Below are positions 8,259 to 16,575 of a DNA stretch of 64,000 bases, piece by piece; the stretch's first letter is position 1; each line of letters opens with the position of its first letter. The position numbers were made by a program, and so were the translations under genes. The stretch lies in contig NZ_JAPEVI010000001.1 of the NCBI RefSeq assembly GCF_026240905.1, positions 186,001 to 250,000 of the forward strand. The letters are read 5' to 3'. A model generated the notes under the pieces. The model made no database searches, had not been told where the DNA came from, and worked only from the letters and a program-made list of their open reading frames with translations. This DNA comes from Roseibium salinum. GTDB lineage: Bacteria > Pseudomonadota > Alphaproteobacteria > Rhizobiales > Stappiaceae.

Positions 8259-9047
8259 GTGACCGGACCGGTGGAACTCGTGAAGGAGCTGGACAAGTCC
8301 AGTGAAGGCGGCCGCCAGCTCGCCGGCACCTCTTCCCGCCCGCCGAAATACCAGGAGATCGGCACCACGCTGATGGAAGCGATCCTCTCGGGCGACTATC
8401 CGCCCGGCAGTTATCTTCCGAGCGAAAGCGCCTTGATGAAGCGTTTCGGGGTCAGCCGGGTCACCATCCGGCTGGCCCTTAACGTATTGAGGGACGCCAG
8501 TCTCATCGTCGGACATCAGGGCAAGGGCTATTTCGTCTGCACGCTGCAGGCGGTGCAGGATCTCGGCCGCCTGCAGGGCTTTGGCGAACTGATGGCCCCC
8601 CTTGGCGTCGAAACGAGGTCCGAGGTTCTTTCCGGCGAAGTCGTTCCTGCCCCGGCCGCTGCCGCCGCCGCGCTCAATCTCAAGCGCGGGGTGGATCTGG
8701 TCAAGATCCGCCGCGTGCGGATTGCGGCCGGAGAAGCCATGAGCATCGACGTCAGTTACTTTCCGCTCTCCATCGGCCGCAAGCTCCTCGATATGGACCT
8801 TGCGCATGCGGATATCTTCACGCTGATCGAAACCCGGATCGGCATCGAAATCGGCTTTGCCGACATCACCATGACTGTCGTGCCCGCCGATGCTGACGTG
8901 GGCCGTCTCTTGAACGTCAAGGCAGGGGACGGTGTCATCAGGACCGAGCGGCTGACCCATGACGCGTCCGGCCAGCCGATAGACTACGAATATCTGTTCG
9001 TGCGTCCGGACTGCCACCAATTCAAGATCAGGGTGCCGAGATGGTGA
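8259..9047 (+). CDS. GntR family regulator, HutC subfamily (UTRA domain)
   Basis: This 262-aa transcription regulator has an N-terminal winged helix (about residues 28-95; LPSESALMKRFGVSRVTIRLAL) and a C-terminal UTRA ligand-binding domain (about residues 110-255). The GTG start at 8259 is preceded by GGAGAGG. It overlaps the thioredoxin gene by seven bases and lies between the AprA-like genes and the ABC importer. The expected job is ligand-responsive control of one or both; candidate palindromes are in the 9578-9980 gap. Confidence 0.88.
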   Translation: MTGPVELVKELDKSSEGGRQLAGTSSRPPKYQEIGTTLMEAILSGDYPPGSYLPSESALMKRFGVSRVTIRLALNVLRDASLIVGHQGKGYFVCTLQAVQDLGRLQGFGELMAPLGVETRSEVLSGEVVPAPAAAAAALNLKRGVDLVKIRRVRIAAGEAMSIDVSYFPLSIGRKLLDMDLAHADIFTLIETRIGIEIGFADITMTVVPADADVGRLLNVKAGDGVIRTERLTHDASGQPIDYEYLFVRPDCHQFKIRVPRW

Positions 9048-9577
9048 TGTTGAACCGGCGTGTGCTTTTGGGCGGGATTGCTGCTGCGGCGGTCGCGGGA
9101 CCGCCTGCCTTCGGAGCGGAATACGACTTCCGGTCCCTCGGCCTTGCCGAACCGCCGATTGCGATAGACGCTCCCGAGCTTGACATCCCGGACCTGGACG
9201 GTGTCACGCACCGGCTTGAGGACTATCGCGGCAAAACGGTGCTTGTCTCCTTCTGGGCGACCTGGTGTCCGCCCTGCCGCAAGGAAATGCCGTCTTTGGC
9301 CCGGCTCAGCCGGCTGCTGGGAACGGAGGGCTACGCTGTGCTCGCGGTGAATGTCGGCGACAAGGAAGAGCGGATAAGAGCCTTCCTCGGTGAAATCGAT
9401 CACGACGGCCTGCCGATCCTGCTTGACGGCAACTCGGTATTGCCGGCCAAATGGTTCATCCGGGGCCTGCCGGTCACCTACATCCTGAATGGTGACGGCC
9501 AGGTGATCTTCGGGGCCATCGGAGAGCGTGTCTGGGACGCGCCCGCCATGATTGCGGGTCTCAAGTCGCTGAGCTGA
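9041..9577 (+). CDS. Exported TlpA/ResA-like thioredoxin
   Basis: This 178-aa protein has a twin-arginine-like or Sec signal at the N-terminus (NRRVLLGGIAAAAVAG), then a thioredoxin fold with WCPPC near residue 76. It should act in the periplasm as a thiol-disulfide reductase, for example reducing haem-binding or copper-binding cysteines before cofactor insertion. It overlaps the GntR gene by seven bases. The cytochrome c, SCO and PCuAC genes downstream give it plausible clients. Confidence 0.85.
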   Translation: MVMLNRRVLLGGIAAAAVAGPPAFGAEYDFRSLGLAEPPIAIDAPELDIPDLDGVTHRLEDYRGKTVLVSFWATWCPPCRKEMPSLARLSRLLGTEGYAVLAVNVGDKEERIRAFLGEIDHDGLPILLDGNSVLPAKWFIRGLPVTYILNGDGQVIFGAIGERVWDAPAMIAGLKSLS

Positions 9578-9980
9578 CCCGATGTAAATCCAAGTATTTC
9601 AAGCTGCTCGACGCCACGTTGGGCGGCCGTATAACCTTTTTATTCGTTTTTCGAACGAAATGATCTTGGGTGCGAAGCCTTGCTTCTTAACCCAGTTCTC
9701 TCCCGCTCTGAACTGACCGAAAATTTAATACGTGTTTTTCCAACTTGTATTATCCGGTTTCTTGGTGCGCTGCACAAAAACCGCGCAATCTGCCCCGCCC
9801 TTGAGCGACTGCCGGTCTTCACCGCCGATTGCCTTTGTCCGCTGCGATCGGTCCAGGCTGAAAATACCTAATTCCTTCAAGCAACTACGGGTCCGTCCGG
9901 AAGACCCTCCCGAAAGCTGGCACGGCTTTTGCGCCAATAAATCCGTCCTGAGATAGGCGGCACTACTTGAGGGAAGGCAA
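9578..9980. promoter_or_regulatory. Regulatory gap before the ABC importer, with inverted repeats
   Basis: This 403-base AT-richer region separates the TlpA gene from the importer operon and must hold its promoter. Two inverted repeats stand out: TTCGTT-N5-AACGAA (9643-9648/9654-9659) and TAATAC-N15-GTATTA (9727-9732/9748-9753). Either could be an operator for the GntR or Crp/Fnr protein encoded nearby. No confident -35/-10 pair and no reading frame of interest were seen. Confidence 0.4.
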
Positions 9981-11357
9981 ATGAAGCACATGAGACTTGG
10001 ATTTGGATTGGGGCTGGCGCTTACCGCCGCTCTGCCCAGCATGCCTGCACTGGCGAAAACCATCGATATTGCAATCGGCCACCAGAGCATGTGCACCGAC
10101 ACCTACACCGCGGGCATCGTGGTGAAGGAAAAGCAGCTTCTGGAAAAACACCTGCCGAAGGACGGGGCCTATGCGGATGTCGAATACAACATCACCTGGG
10201 CCGACTATTCCTCCGGCGGCCCGATCACCAACCAGATGCTGGCCAACAAGCTGAATATCGGAGTGATGGGGGACTATCCGCTGATCGTGAACGGCGCGAA
10301 GTTCCAGGAAACAGACTCCCTGCGCACGCTCTATATTGCCGGAACGGGCTACAACCTGAAGGGCAGCGGCAATGCGGTCGTGGTCCCGGCGGCCTCCGAC
10401 ATCTATTCCCTCGACCAGCTCAAGGGCAAATCGGTGTCGACGCCGGTGGGCTCCGCGGCCTGGGGCATGCTGCTGAAGGCCATGCAGGACACCGGCATTA
10501 CCGAAGAGGTGTCGCTGAAGAACCAGAGCCCGGCAGTCGGGGCGGCGAACATCGCCGCCGGCAAGATTGACGCCCATTCCGATTTCTGCCCCTGGTCGGA
10601 AATCATGGAATTCCGCGGCACCGGCCGGAAGATCTATGACGGCAGCGAGACCGGCGTTCCCTATCTTCATGGCGTCGTCGTCCGGCAGGATTTTGCCGAG
10701 GAACACCCTGAAGTTGTCACCGCCTTCCTGAAGGCGGTTATCGAAGCGGGCAACTGGATCGAGGAAAACCCGAGCGAAGCCGTCGACCTGATGGAGAAAT
10801 GGACCGGTGTGGAGAAGGAGGTTCTCTACATCTACTTCTCCAATGGCGGCCACCTGACCCTTGATCCGACCATCAAGGACAAATGGGTCGACGCGCTGAA
10901 GCTGGATCACACGGTTCTGGTGAAGGAAAAGGCGATCCCGCCACTCGATTTCGACGAATGGATCACCGAGGATTATATCAAGGCGGCCTATGCCGATCTC
11001 GGCATGGACTATGAAGCCGACAAAGCGGCGATCGTCGACCCGGAAACCGCCAATGCAGGTCTTCCGGTGGAAATCTGGCACGCCCGCGACGGCATCCTGC
11101 AGTACAAAACCCTGCCGGAGTTCCTGAAGGCCGTTGCCGAATTCCAGGGAACCGGCGCGAAGCTCAACGCAGCCTATGTCTACGACAAGGCGACCGGGCT
11201 GAAACTCTTCGCCAAGACCGCCTATTTCGTCCTCGGCGAGGACGGCGCCTACGAAACCTTCCTGCGCAAGCCGGATGCCGAAGCCCATGCGGCTGAGGTC
11301 AAGGGTCAGGTCATCGACCTGCCGACCGCCGTCGCGGCCTTCATTCCTTCCGAATAA
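9981..11357 (+). CDS. ABC importer substrate-binding protein, SsuA/TauA/NrtA-like (NMT1 family)
   Basis: This 458-aa periplasmic binding protein has a Sec signal peptide (cleavage near ALA-KT, residue 25). The fold is that of sulfonate/nitrate/taurine binding proteins (IAIGHQSMC, IGVMGDYPL, then VVVRQDF). It is ~120 residues longer than typical SsuA/TauA, the excess lying in the C-terminal third. The ATG follows GAGGGAAGG. A perfect 13-bp hairpin follows the stop codon, before the permease. The ligand is not deducible; linkage to the AprA-like module suggests an oxidised sulfur or nitrogen compound (inference). Confidence 0.82.
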   Translation: MKHMRLGFGLGLALTAALPSMPALAKTIDIAIGHQSMCTDTYTAGIVVKEKQLLEKHLPKDGAYADVEYNITWADYSSGGPITNQMLANKLNIGVMGDYPLIVNGAKFQETDSLRTLYIAGTGYNLKGSGNAVVVPAASDIYSLDQLKGKSVSTPVGSAAWGMLLKAMQDTGITEEVSLKNQSPAVGAANIAAGKIDAHSDFCPWSEIMEFRGTGRKIYDGSETGVPYLHGVVVRQDFAEEHPEVVTAFLKAVIEAGNWIEENPSEAVDLMEKWTGVEKEVLYIYFSNGGHLTLDPTIKDKWVDALKLDHTVLVKEKAIPPLDFDEWITEDYIKAAYADLGMDYEADKAAIVDPETANAGLPVEIWHARDGILQYKTLPEFLKAVAEFQGTGAKLNAAYVYDKATGLKLFAKTAYFVLGEDGAYETFLRKPDAEAHAAEVKGQVIDLPTAVAAFIPSE

Positions 11358-11364
11358 CGATAAC

Positions 11365-11396
11365 GGCCGTGCCGCGGCGTTTCCCGCGGCACGGCC
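11365..11396 (+). other. Intercistronic hairpin after binding-protein gene
   Basis: A perfect 13-bp GC-rich stem (11365-11377/11384-11396) with a six-base loop starts eight bases after the stop of the binding-protein gene. No U-tract follows, so it is more likely an mRNA-stabilising or partial attenuation element than a full terminator. Confidence 0.7.
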
Positions 11397-11453
11397 CCAA
11401 CGATCCGGTCACGCGTATCGGGCCGGTTGCCGAGCATATCGAGGGAGAGTTGA

Positions 11454-12401
11454 ATGAGCAAAATGGGTCAGGCCGCGGACGCGGTCGACGAAAGGGCGCA
11501 TGCGCGAGAGCCTGCGGAACCTGCCCAAAGGACGGAAGACCTGGTCGGCTTTGCCGATGCGCCCGGGCTATCCGGCGGGGATGTCACCAGGGCCATCGTG
11601 AATGCGGCCGTGCACGGTGCCGGTCTGGTCAAGAGGAACGCGCTCACGATTGCCTTGAGCGTCCTGTCTCTTTCGCTCGGCATTCTCCTGTGGCACCTGG
11701 CGACAACCTACAAGTTTGACTTTTATATCAATTTCGAAAACGTCCCCTCGCCGGGAAAGGTTTTCAGCGCCTTTTGGACACATCTCGGTGAACGGGATTT
11801 CTACATCCATATCGGCGTGTCGATGCAGCGCATCCTGACCGGATACCTGACGGCCGCCGTCATCGGCATCCTTGCCGGCGTGCTGATGGGGCGGTCGAAA
11901 ATCGCCTGCGCGCTGATCTATCCCTATATCGAAGTGCTCCGCCCGATCCCGGCCGTGGCGTGGATCCCGCTGGCGATCCTGATGTGGCCGACGGAAGAGG
12001 CGTCGATCATCTACATCACCCTGCTCGGCGCATTGTTTCCGATCGTGCTCAACACGCTGCACGGCGTGGAGCAGACACCGGAAGTCCTGGTGCGCGCGGC
12101 GAAATCGCTCGGCGCGTCCGGACTGCAGATCTTCTGGCATGTCATCCTGCCCGCTGCGCTCCCGAGCATTGCCGCCGGCCTTGCCATCGGCATGGGCGTG
12201 AGCTGGTTCTCGCTGCTCGCGGGGGAAATCATCTCCGGCCAGTACGGCATCGGCTATTTCACCTGGGACGCCTATTCGCTCATCAACTATCCGGACATCG
12301 TCGTCGGCATGCTGGTGATCGGCGGGCTTGGAACGCTGTCCACCTATGCGGTCAAGCTGGCCATGCAGCCGCTGCTCGCCTGGCAGAAGAGGGCAAGGTG
12401 A
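11454..12401 (+). CDS. ABC importer permease, SsuC/TauC-like
   Basis: This 315-aa inner-membrane protein has an N-terminal cytoplasmic extension of ~55 residues, then about six membrane segments. It carries the binding-protein-dependent permease EAA-type loop (AAKSLGASGLQIFWHVILPAALPSIAAGL). It should pair with the ATPase encoded at 13111 to import the ligand of the upstream binding protein. ATG 11454 has GGGAGAG upstream. Its stop overlaps the next ATG by one base (TGATG), so translation is coupled to the unusual membrane protein that follows. Confidence 0.9.
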   Translation: MSKMGQAADAVDERAHAREPAEPAQRTEDLVGFADAPGLSGGDVTRAIVNAAVHGAGLVKRNALTIALSVLSLSLGILLWHLATTYKFDFYINFENVPSPGKVFSAFWTHLGERDFYIHIGVSMQRILTGYLTAAVIGILAGVLMGRSKIACALIYPYIEVLRPIPAVAWIPLAILMWPTEEASIIYITLLGALFPIVLNTLHGVEQTPEVLVRAAKSLGASGLQIFWHVILPAALPSIAAGLAIGMGVSWFSLLAGEIISGQYGIGYFTWDAYSLINYPDIVVGMLVIGGLGTLSTYAVKLAMQPLLAWQKRAR

Positions 12402-13114
12402 TGGCTCCGGATCTCGGCGCCAGGCTGTCGACCGCGGGCAGGGTCGTCAGGTCCCGGTTTGGGCTGTGGCTGCTGCTGGTCGCCGGGTTCACGCTCGGTT
12501 ACTACCTGCTGCTCATGGCCTCCCTGGTCGTGCGTTTCGGAGCCCTGCCGAATTACGCGATCGCCTACAACTGGCCGGCCAGCGTTTGGAAGATATTCCG
12601 ATCAACGCCGTCCTTCCGGGATGTGCCGCCCATCGTTGCCGAGGAATATCTGCTCGAATTCGGCTACATGAACTACGACTACGGCCTTGGCATTTCCGAG
12701 TGGGCGCTGAACATCATCCCCTACAAGGTGCTGCTGGTCATGGTGCTGGCGGCACTCCTGGCGGCCAACATCCTTCTCCTCAAGGCAAGAACCAGCTGTT
12801 CCGGCGGCACGCGCCTCAAGTCGGCAGCGGCGACCGGGCTCGGCGCGGGGTTCGTCGCCCTCACGTCGGCGACGATGAGCTGGGTCGTGTGCTGTGCAAC
12901 GCCGACCTGGATCGTCGGCCTTTCCATGCTCGGTCTCGGCGTTTCGACGGCCTTCTGGATCGAACCGATCGGTCCGTGGCTGACCATGGCCGGATACGGG
13001 CTCCTGGCGCTGAGCACGCTAGGGCTCGCCGAGCCCGCCGCCACCTCCCGTTTCGGCACCGGCACCCCGGGCCGCGGCCGGAAGACTTCCTCCCAGAACG
13101 GAGTGCATGCATGA
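12401..13114 (+). CDS. Integral membrane protein of unknown family in the ABC importer operon
   Basis: This 237-aa protein has four to five hydrophobic segments (about residues 22-45, 107-127, 140-165, 165-185 and 190-210). A cysteine pair lies inside a membrane segment (SWVVCCATPTWIVGL). It is not an ABC permease: no EAA loop is present. I do not recognise the family. Start and stop overlap both neighbours (TGATG and ATGA), so it is made with the permease and ATPase and probably belongs to the same complex or pathway. The CC pair could bind copper or haem or be redox active; this is speculation. Confidence 0.7.
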   Translation: MAPDLGARLSTAGRVVRSRFGLWLLLVAGFTLGYYLLLMASLVVRFGALPNYAIAYNWPASVWKIFRSTPSFRDVPPIVAEEYLLEFGYMNYDYGLGISEWALNIIPYKVLLVMVLAALLAANILLLKARTSCSGGTRLKSAAATGLGAGFVALTSATMSWVVCCATPTWIVGLSMLGLGVSTAFWIEPIGPWLTMAGYGLLALSTLGLAEPAATSRFGTGTPGRGRKTSSQNGVHA

Positions 13115-13964
13115 ACACCCAGGTCGTATCGTTGAAGGAACATATTCCGCACAGATCCCGTGCCCTTGCACAGAAGGACTGCGGTCATATCGTCATTGAG
13201 GACGTCGAAATCACCTTCGGCAAAGGCGTCTCCGCCAGTCAGGCGGTCAAGAGAACCTCGCTCGACATCAGGCCGGGGGAATTCGTCTGCATTCTGGGGC
13301 CGTCCGGCTGCGGAAAATCGACGCTGCTGAACTCCATCGCCGGCTACGTGACGCCGTCCAGCGGCACGGTCACGGTGGACGGAAATGCCGTGACCGGGCC
13401 CGGCCCGGACCGGGGTATGGTGTTCCAGCAATATTCGCTGTTTCCCTGGAAAACCATTCGCGACAACATCGCCTTCGGCCCCAGGGTTGCCGGGCGCAGC
13501 AATGTCGAATGCAGCTCCATCGCCAACACGTTTCTTGAAATGGTCGGCCTGTCCAAATTCGCGGACAAGTATCCGGCCGAGCTTTCGGGCGGCATGCAGC
13601 AGCGCGTCGGCATCGCGCGGGCGCTGGCGAACTATCCGTCCGTTCTTCTGATGGACGAGCCCTTTGGCGCGCTGGATGCCCAGACGCGGCTGATGATGCA
13701 GGAGAACCTGCTGTCGCTCTGGAGCGAGTTCGGCATCACGGTGGTCTTCGTCACCCATGACGTGGACGAGGCCATCTTCCTGGCCGACCGCGTGCTGGTC
13801 ATGAGCGCCAGCCCCGGATCCATCATCGACGATCTTCACGTCACACTGCAAAGGCCGAGGAGTCGGCCATGGCGACGAGCTCCGAGTTTATGGAGCTCAA
13901 GAAGATCTGTCTCGAGCAGATCCGCTCCGAGAGCCTCAAGGCCTTCGAACAGCAGAACAGGTGA
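13111..13964 (+). CDS. ABC importer ATPase, SsuB/TauB-like, with apparent 1-nt frameshift near the 3' end
   Basis: This is the ATPase of the importer: Walker A GPSGCGKST, Q-loop FQQYSLFPW, signature LSGGMQQR, Walker B LLMDEPFGALD and H-loop VTHDVDEA are all intact. The frame from ATG 13111 runs normally to about 13866 (...RPRSR). It then reads an unrelated Arg-rich tail to 14043, inside the next gene. The other frame (13870-13964) continues with the expected ending (SSEFMELKK ... KAFEQQN) and a stop four bases before the SCO gene. A one-base deletion around 13861-13868 explains both. All motifs precede it, so function may survive. It could be a sequencing error. Confidence 0.85.
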
Positions 13965-13967
13965 TCC

Positions 13968-14564
13968 ATGCTTCGTACCGTCCTCAGTGTCTGTCTGGTG
14001 TGTTTTTCCTTCGCCGCGCGCGCCCAGGCGGTCAATGGCGTGATCCTGGACGAGCCGGTGCCGGTTGAGGAATTCTCCCTGGCCGCGCACGACACGAGGC
14101 CCTTCACGCAGGAGAACCTGAAAGGCCGCTGGACGCTTCTCTTCCTCGGCTTCACTCATTGCCCGGACGTCTGCCCGTTCACGCTCGCCAATCTGGAAGC
14201 CGTGCGCACCGAACTCTCGCAACTGGTCTCGCCGGAAAGGCTCCCGGAGGTCGTCTTCCTGGCCGTCGATCCGGACCGGGACGCGGCGCTGCTTGAGGAT
14301 TACGTCAGGCATTTCGGCATTTCCTTTACCGGCATCACCGGCGAAAGGGGCGACATCGACAAGCTGGTGGAAAGCATCGACGGGTTCTACCGGCTGGAGA
14401 GATCCGGGCCCGAGGACGATGCCTATGACGTCACCCACAGTGCCGCGGTCACGGTGATCAATCCGGACGGGCTGGTCACCGCCAAGATCAGCCCGCCGTT
14501 CCATCCCTTCAACACCGCCAATTACCTCTTTCGCCACATGCGCGGACTGGATGCGGTGAACTGA
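13968..14564 (+). CDS. SCO1/SenC family copper chaperone
   Basis: This 198-aa exported protein has a Sec signal (residues 1-20) and a thioredoxin-like SCO fold. Copper ligands are conserved: CPDVC (C65, C69) and the distant histidine in VTHSAA (H157). SCO proteins deliver copper to the CuA site of cytochrome oxidase or act as thiol reductases. The gene starts four bases after the corrected end of the ABC ATPase and is followed by PCuAC and cytochrome c genes, so the set looks like a periplasmic copper-delivery and electron-transfer group attached to the importer. Confidence 0.9.
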   Translation: MLRTVLSVCLVCFSFAARAQAVNGVILDEPVPVEEFSLAAHDTRPFTQENLKGRWTLLFLGFTHCPDVCPFTLANLEAVRTELSQLVSPERLPEVVFLAVDPDRDAALLEDYVRHFGISFTGITGERGDIDKLVESIDGFYRLERSGPEDDAYDVTHSAAVTVINPDGLVTAKISPPFHPFNTANYLFRHMRGLDAVN

Positions 14565-14576
14565 CAGGAGTTCCTC

Positions 14577-15128
14577 ATGAAACTTGCAGGCCACCGGATT
14601 TTTTCGTGCCTCTGTGCATCGGCGCTGACCCTACTGGCTCTGGTTGTTTCCGGGCTGGGGGTCGGACGGGCAGTGGCCGGTGAGGGCCATTCACACTCAC
14701 ACCTGATGCAGGGCGCAGCGGCTGCCGGGCTTGTGGCGAGCAACGCCATCTCGCCCGCCGCGCCGCCCGGCGTCAGGACGGCGGCTGTCTACATGGTGCT
14801 GGAAAACGGCAGCGGCGCGGATGTCGATCTGGTTGCCGTGGAAAGCCCGGCCTTTGCCGCGGGCCACATCCACAAGACATCCATGGCCGACGGTCTGATG
14901 GCCATGGAGCAGGTGGCACAACTTTCCATTCCCGCCGGCGGCAGCGTGACGTTTGCCCCCGGTGGCCTGCACATCATGCTGACGGGCGCCGCAAAGGTTC
15001 TGAAGCCGGGCGACAGGGTCACGGTCACGCTTGCTTTTGGCTCCGGCCAGCAGCTTGACGTTGAGGTGAAGGTCGCCAGACCGGGCGACATGCCGAGCCA
15101 CTCCCACGGACCCATGAACATCAACTGA
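14577..15128 (+). CDS. PCuAC-type periplasmic copper chaperone (DUF461)
   Basis: This 183-aa protein has a long signal region (about residues 1-35), a His-rich mature start (GEGHSHSHLM), the PCuAC domain and a His-containing C-terminus (SHSHGP). The Cu(I) motif H-(x)n-M-(x)n-H-x-M is visible as HIHKTSMADGLMAM then GGLHIML. Members pass Cu(I) to CuA or CuB sites together with SCO. The ATG follows CAGGAG. It is in an operon with SCO (12 bases upstream). Confidence 0.9.
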   Translation: MKLAGHRIFSCLCASALTLLALVVSGLGVGRAVAGEGHSHSHLMQGAAAAGLVASNAISPAAPPGVRTAAVYMVLENGSGADVDLVAVESPAFAAGHIHKTSMADGLMAMEQVAQLSIPAGGSVTFAPGGLHIMLTGAAKVLKPGDRVTVTLAFGSGQQLDVEVKVARPGDMPSHSHGPMNIN

Positions 15129-15138
15129 GGCTTTCCCC

Positions 15139-15777
15139 GTGACCGGTTTCTGGCGTTTCAGCTTCATGAGTCTCGCCGTGTTTCTGACGAGTACGCAGTC
15201 GGCTCGGATTGCTCTGGCCGACATGATCGACACCAGCGGCATGGCGCCCTGGGAGGTCTGCGGGCTCTGCCATTCGCTCGACGGCATCAGTCCGATGGCG
15301 AAATTCCCGAAACTTGCAGGCCAGCGCGCCGCCTATATCGAAAAACAGATCCGGGATTTCCACGGCAACCGCCGGAGCAACGACGGCGGCCAGATGCAGG
15401 CGATCACCACGGAAGTGGACCTTGCGGAGCTCTCCGAGATCGCGGCCTATTTCGCATCCCTGCCGGCCCCGCCTCCGGCGCCCCTGGAAGAGAAGGGCAC
15501 CGAACAGGCCGAAATACTGTTTGCCTTGGGACGCGGTCCGGTTCCGGCGTGTTTGTCATGTCACGGAAAGACGGATCCGGGCCTGCCTTTGGCGCCGTGG
15601 CTCGAAGCCCAACACGCGGACTATCTCGCCAAGCAACTGACCGACTTCAAGAACGGCGATCGCACCAACGACCCGGGCGAGGTCATGCGGGCAGTCGCGG
15701 CACAGCTTTCAGACGACGAGATCAAAGCCCTGTCGGCCTTCATCGCCGGCCGGGAACGACCGGAGAGGACCCCGTGA
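15139..15777 (+). CDS. Dihaem cytochrome c, c4-like
   Basis: This 212-aa periplasmic protein has a signal peptide (about residues 1-27) and two class-I cytochrome domains with CGLCH (C41-H45) and CLSCH (C138-H142). The probable axial Met is in SPMAKFP for the first haem and in a GEVMRAV context for the second. The GTG start is ten bases after the PCuAC stop. It may carry electrons from a periplasmic enzyme to a terminal oxidase. It overlaps the Crp/Fnr gene by four bases (GTGA). Confidence 0.88.
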   Translation: MTGFWRFSFMSLAVFLTSTQSARIALADMIDTSGMAPWEVCGLCHSLDGISPMAKFPKLAGQRAAYIEKQIRDFHGNRRSNDGGQMQAITTEVDLAELSEIAAYFASLPAPPPAPLEEKGTEQAEILFALGRGPVPACLSCHGKTDPGLPLAPWLEAQHADYLAKQLTDFKNGDRTNDPGEVMRAVAAQLSDDEIKALSAFIAGRERPERTP

Positions 15778-16544
15778 ACAAGATGCTCAGCACGCGAAAA
15801 ATGAAGGGCGAGGCGGTTCAGACACCGGATCGCGTCTCCGCCGTCTATTTGAGCGAGGTTCTGTCGGACCTCGACGAGGGCGCGGATTTCCTCAGCCGGC
15901 TCACCGCGGACGAGCTGGCGACCGTAAGGGCCGCAGGTTCCGTCTGCCGTTTCAGGAAAGGCGAAGGCGTCTTTTTCCAGGGCGACCGGCACAGCGGCAT
16001 CTGGCTGATCGAAGAGGGCAGCGTGCGCACCTTCTATGCCGGGCCGTCAGGCCGCGAAATCACGCTAGCGCTTTGGACGCACGGGCATTTCATCGGAGGA
16101 CCGGAGATCTTCGGCGGCGGCACGCATATGTGGTCCGCGGATGTTCAGGAAGACGTGGAACTGCTTTATCTCACCGGCGCCCGCATCCGTCAGCTGGTCG
16201 ATTCCATGCCATCCTTCGCCATCTGCCTGATCAACGGCCTGGTGGCGAAGGGCAAATGCTATTCGGCCCTCGTGCAGATGCTGGGCACCAGATCCGTCAC
16301 CGAGCGCCTCGCCCAGCTTCTGATCATTCTCGGCGACACCCATGGGCGGGCGGAAGGCAACCGGCTGGTGGTCGAAAAGAAGATCACCCATGATCACCTC
16401 GCCGCCATCGTCGGCTCGACCCGCCAATGGGTGACGATGACGCTGGACAAGTTTCAGAAGAAAGGCCTGATCACCGCCTGCCGGGGCAGGCTCAGCATCG
16501 AGAACTACGACCTCCTGCAGGCGGAAACCGACAGCTCCTGCTGA
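15774..16544 (+). CDS. Crp/Fnr family transcription regulator
   Basis: This 256-aa regulator has a cyclic-nucleotide-binding-type sensor domain (about residues 38-150) and a C-terminal Crp-type winged helix (about 160-245; HDHLAAIVGSTRQWVTMTLDKF). No N-terminal cysteine cluster of the FNR type is present, so it is not a classic oxygen sensor. I chose GTG 15774 because it overlaps the cytochrome stop and has GGAGAG upstream; ATG 15783 is the alternative. As last gene of the operon it may regulate the importer and copper/cytochrome genes. Confidence 0.88.
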   Translation: MNKMLSTRKMKGEAVQTPDRVSAVYLSEVLSDLDEGADFLSRLTADELATVRAAGSVCRFRKGEGVFFQGDRHSGIWLIEEGSVRTFYAGPSGREITLALWTHGHFIGGPEIFGGGTHMWSADVQEDVELLYLTGARIRQLVDSMPSFAICLINGLVAKGKCYSALVQMLGTRSVTERLAQLLIILGDTHGRAEGNRLVVEKKITHDHLAAIVGSTRQWVTMTLDKFQKKGLITACRGRLSIENYDLLQAETDSSC

Positions 16545-16575
16545 GCGGCCGATCGATCGAGCCGGTTCGGCAGCC

